Part shown: positions 60,155 to 64,000 of the stretch, one piece after another | Position numbering within the stretch: position 1 is the first letter of the stretch | Layout: each line of letters opens with the position of its first letter | Source of the DNA: Arthrobotrys musiformis | Taxonomy: Eukaryota > Ascomycota > Orbiliomycetes > Orbiliales > Orbiliaceae | Length of the DNA stretch: 64,000 nucleotides | Direction of reading: 5' to 3' | NCBI GenBank assembly: GCA_036971715.1 | Contig: JAVHJL010000003.1 | Location: 4,402,001-4,466,000, forward strand | Made by a program: the position numbers and the translations under genes | Notes under the pieces: generated by a model | The model's database searches: none | What the model saw: the letters and a program-made list of their open reading frames with translations, nothing else | What the model was told of the DNA's origin: nothing

Positions 60155-63100
60155 ATGGGGAGGCCTTACTTGGAAACCCCCTTGCAAGCTTCCGACCTCC
60201 ATAGTGGAGGGTAAGTTTTGGAACACCCAGATATATATACCTACCTATTTCCCCATGGCCCACTGGGCCGAATTTACCTTATCTCTAGAAGGCTATATTT
60301 TTAGAGGGATTTTGTATCAGTAAATCTCTATTACTAACCAGCTCGATTTGTGCGTAGCTCTGGTAGCGAAGAGCCCTTAGGACCGGGCCGACATTTCACT
60401 CAAAGTAACCGGTCCCAGGAACACGGATCTCAAGGCCCACACAGAACAGGCAGCGAAGCCAACTCTGCTAAAGATGACTCGGAGTATAATGCTGGAGCCG
60501 ATGAAGATAGCGGTGCTCCGACCCCGCAAAGGGATGGCGGGATGCATGCGCTGGAGTCTTCTAGCCATCGACTTCCTGAAGACTTAGAGGAGAAAGATGT
60601 GCGTCGACTTTTTCACGCCAACCCAGTTCAAACTATCGATATTATGAGTAACAGGCTCTCCGAGGAGCTGGATGAAAAAAGTCGACAGCGGATACTCGAT
60701 CAATTAAGCCTTATCGAAGATTTACTCGATAGTGACCTCAACTCTACAAACTACGCAAGGACAGAGGTGCTGGATATGGCTATCGACGTACGCATAATTC
60801 TCTCCGGTTACCCGGACCTAGTCGATAACGGTTTACAAGGGAGAGCAAACAGGTTCAGAGATAGCCTTACGATACGATTCAAGCGGACGGAGAACCCGGA
60901 GGACATTAAAACTACGATTTGTTCGGCGCAATCAATTTTACCCCACTGCTATCGTTTGGGCATCGATCGAGCGGAATTGTCCTATGCAATCGGAGAACTG
61001 TTTTTAGCACGCTGGGAGGCCCGGAGAGAAAAGGAAGATATAGATTCAGCAATAGAAGTAATGGGTAGGGCTCTAAGGGGCAGCAAGAGTTGCTCCAAAA
61101 AAGGGGAATATCTCCTGAAGCTCGTTTACATGTTGAAGGAGAGATTCCGGATAACTAACGAAACATCGGATCTCGATAAGGCGATTCGGCTGGGGAGCGA
61201 TTGTGTGAATCTTGTTACGATGACCGATCGCGAGCCGACCGCCCTTCGCGAGTTGGCGATCTGCTTGCAGATACGGTACCAAAAGGAGGGTAATTCAGAG
61301 GACATGGAAAGAGCTATAGATGCCATGCAAAAAGCTTTAGACAGTACAACATCGGACCCCGCAAACCGACAACGAGGGCTGATGGAGCTTGGAAGAATCT
61401 TCTATTTACGATATTATCGGACCCGGGATAACAAATATTTAGACCGCGCGATAGAACAATTCGAACAGTCAACAACTATGGGCGGCGACGTTACCCTTAG
61501 CGCTGAGTGGCTTAACTTCGGGTACCACTACTTAGGGATTTGTTACCATGCTCGATATCGGTTGACAACGGGACTAAGCAGTGATCTAGATCAGGCAGTT
61601 GAAATGGCAACGAAAGCGGTCCGCGCGGTTGGGATGCCATCGACGCAATTTCAAGACGCTACACACCCCTATGGTCTTGGTACGGGACAAGATGCTACAT
61701 TCGTTGGCGCTTTGTGGTTCACCCTCGCCTCCTACCTCTACCAACGTTCCTTTTTTCCAACACGACTGGAGGATTTACAAAGAGCCATCGACTATTTTGA
61801 AGAGGCGTCGAAAATACCAGGCATCAGCCCTGATTACAGATGCATGATCCTTTGTCAGCTCGGAGACAGTCTTGTTTTGAGGTTCGGGACGAAGGGCACA
61901 ATAGAAGACTTAACAAGAGCAGAATCGGTCTTGAAGCAATCCTTCGAAACTCTGGACGCCTCACCGACAAACCGCGCCTCCTCTGCAAGAAGTCTAGCCA
62001 ACAAACTCGCCTACTTGGGAAGATGGGAAGAGGCTCTAGTCGTTATCGACACAGCGGTGTCGCTGCTAGCCGTCGCTACTCTGAAGCCAGTAAAAGACAA
62101 TGCGCATTCAGAGGTTGAAGCCTTCGCCAGCTTATCCCGAGATGCAGCTGCTATCGCTCTAAATGCAGGCCGAACGCCTCTAGAGGCATTAGTCCTTCTA
62201 GACCGAGGCCTCGGGCTTCTGTCGGGCTCAACTCTAACAAAGAATAGATCAGACCCGGAGATCGTTAAATCTGCACATTCCTTTCCCTCTTATAGTGCGA
62301 ACGATATGATGGACATTATTGGCGAAGACAAGCTAGTTGTGGTTAATGTCAGCAAATACAGATGCGATGCAATCCTCGTTGAGAAGGGCCGTATAGAGCT
62401 AGTTCCCCTAACGCTCCTAGATCAACAAGTCATCGATGCGAACGCTAGGACCCTTCGCAGCGGTGGGGAGAGTTCTTGGGGTGTTCTAGAATGGCTGTGG
62501 GAAGCCGTGGCCCTTCCGATTTTGCGAGAGTTTAAAATCTACGAGCCGTTGACGAAAACCCAGGGACGGAGTTCAGGTTCTCAAGATAAAGGGAAATCAC
62601 ATACTGCAAAAACAGCCCGGCTTGGCGAGGATCAACTCCCACATATCTGGTGGATAACCACAGGCCAGTTGACTCAACTGCCTATCCATGCCGCGGGTAA
62701 ACATTTTGAACGCTCTAATGAAACTGTGTTAGATTGCACGATTTCATCTTACTCAGATTCGGTAAAATGTTTTATAGAGCGTCGTCGAGAAGCCGCCACT
62801 CGAGAAACAAACCTTTCCGCGAAAGCTCTCGTTGTTTCAATGCCAAAAACACCAGGCTATTCATCCCTCAGTTTTGCGGAAAAAGAAGCGACCACTGTTA
62901 CAGATATCTGTCGGTCGTTGGATCTAATTATCCAGAATTCCAATCTTCGGCGCGAGAGGGACGAAGTCCTAGAAGGACTTCGAGATTGTCAAATCTTCCA
63001 CTTTGCAGGCCATGGTTTCTCCGATCCTACTAACCCTTCCCAAAGCCGTCTCTTGTTGCATGATTGGAGAGAATCTCCTTTGACAGTCGAAAAGATCCAG

Positions 63101-63844
63101 GCCCTCAACCTTCAGAATAGCGGCCCTTTCCTCGCATACCTGTCCGCCTGCTCGACCGGCTCAAGTAAGATTATGACGCTCTCCGACGAGAATATCCACT
63201 TGGTAAACGCTTTCCAGGCCGTAGGATTCCAAAATGTAGTCGGCACTCTTTGGGAAGTTAACGACCGGCATTGCGTTGGTGTGGCGAAGACAGTTTACGA
63301 AACTATCGCGGAGAAGGGGTTATCAAACCATTCTGTAGCGCTTGGATTACATCGCGCAACCGTTAGGCTTCGCAATGGAGCTATTAGCAACAAACCTAGG
63401 CCTAGGACCGGTAACTGCAAAGTTCGTGAGCCGAATCTGCCGTCAGGACTAAATAGCATTACAGTAAGTCGGCCGGGAGATCACGAAGAATCTTGCATAA
63501 AAGTCACAAAGCTACCGAAGTGGCTCTATGCCGATTTGAAAAGCTACAGATTAATCCCGTTACGCCTAGCTCAGTACACGGGTTCGGTAGCTATACCTGA
63601 TAAAATACTTTCATTGCCGTTAGAAGTAATCACGGTCCGACAAATACCGCTGCAATTCGAACCCCACCGCCCTTCTAGGAATGCAGATGGAAGCCGAGGT
63701 GAGTTAGGTGGCTCTAGTGGAATAGAGTATGACCCAGAAAATTCTTGCGAAAATGAAGCATTCCTGAGGGATTTGGCGAGAGTCGGGCGCCAACCTGTGG
63801 CACCACAAACATACTGGATTCCATACGTTCACTTTGGTATCTAA
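60155..63844 (+). CDS. TPR-CHAT caspase-like protease
   Basis: Model: join(60155..60210, 60358..63844), 1180 aa. Exon 1 (MGRPYLETPLQASDLHSG) ends at GTAAGT; the acceptor GTAG follows an ACTAAC branch site; phase agrees. The large exon alone lacks an early ATG, which supports exon 1. After a charged disordered N-terminus come about seven TPR-like units between residues 225 and 620, each marked DLDKAI/DMERAI/DLQRAI and a closing ALxxG. The CHAT domain (about 725-1000) has the catalytic pair: His904 in FHFAGHGFSDP and Cys950 in YLSACSTGSS, followed by VNAFQAVGFQNVVGTLWEVND. CHAT is a clan CD (caspase/separase) cysteine peptidase. About 180 residues follow it with no recognised domain. Family knowledge: TPR-CHAT proteases activate partners, including gasdermins, by cleavage. 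Confidence 0.92.
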
Positions 63845-64000
63845 GTCAAGTATACTATTGCGACCTTAACTCCCGGAACTCTCGCTTGCTCCATAATAGC
63901 CCCTAGAAAGGCGGCCCGGGAATCTAGTCAAGCAAATGGCCTCACGAAAATAAATATCTGGCTAAAGCTGTGAGGATTTTTGCAAGCGAACCTTGAGTCT

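Overview
The window is eukaryotic and reads as a filamentous ascomycete (Pezizomycotina). Genes are split by short introns of about 50-150 bp with GT..AG ends and CTAAC-like branch points, and the families are fungal: a SesA-NACHT-WD40 NLR, WSC domains, DUF2828, a fungal rhodopsin-domain protein and a PNP-type immune sensor. I cannot name the genus. Gene models were built by hand by joining reading frames at splice sites and checking that phase is kept; exon lists are in the entries.

Layout. 1-12.6 kb: a MARVEL-like membrane protein, the 60S biogenesis factor REI1, a secreted Thr-rich protein and an unknown multi-pass membrane protein, separated by AT-rich spacers that carry two copies of a degenerate repeat. 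12.6-21 kb: a DUG2-like WD40-M20 peptidase, then an NLR on the minus strand. 25.3-28.1 kb: a VCX1-type Ca2+/H+ exchanger with an apparent 3-nt microexon. 28-32 kb: a repeat-rich stretch with two tiny cysteine-rich ORFs and many very short insertions. 32-42 kb: three cell-surface genes, namely a triple-WSC protein, a cysteine-rich tandem-repeat protein, and a membrane-anchored aspartic protease homologue that has lost both catalytic Asp motifs. 42.9-53.2 kb: DUF2828 vWA protein, cytochrome P450, COX15 and a rhodopsin-domain protein. 53.2-57.1 kb: no supportable gene. 57.1-63.9 kb: a divergent pair, one gene encoding a PNP domain fused to an uncharacterised beta-rich domain with an acidic tail, the other a TPR-CHAT caspase-like protease.

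The best candidate for an undescribed system is that last pair. Fungal gasdermins are known to cluster with subtilisin or caspase-related protease genes (the HET-Q1/HET-Q2 model), and here a CHAT protease faces a PNP-sensor fusion whose C-terminal module is a candidate effector with a removable acidic tail. That functional reading is inference. The second strong signal is a family of 14-33 bp insertions sharing an ACGAGAC core, several of them flanked by perfect 6-10 bp direct repeats.
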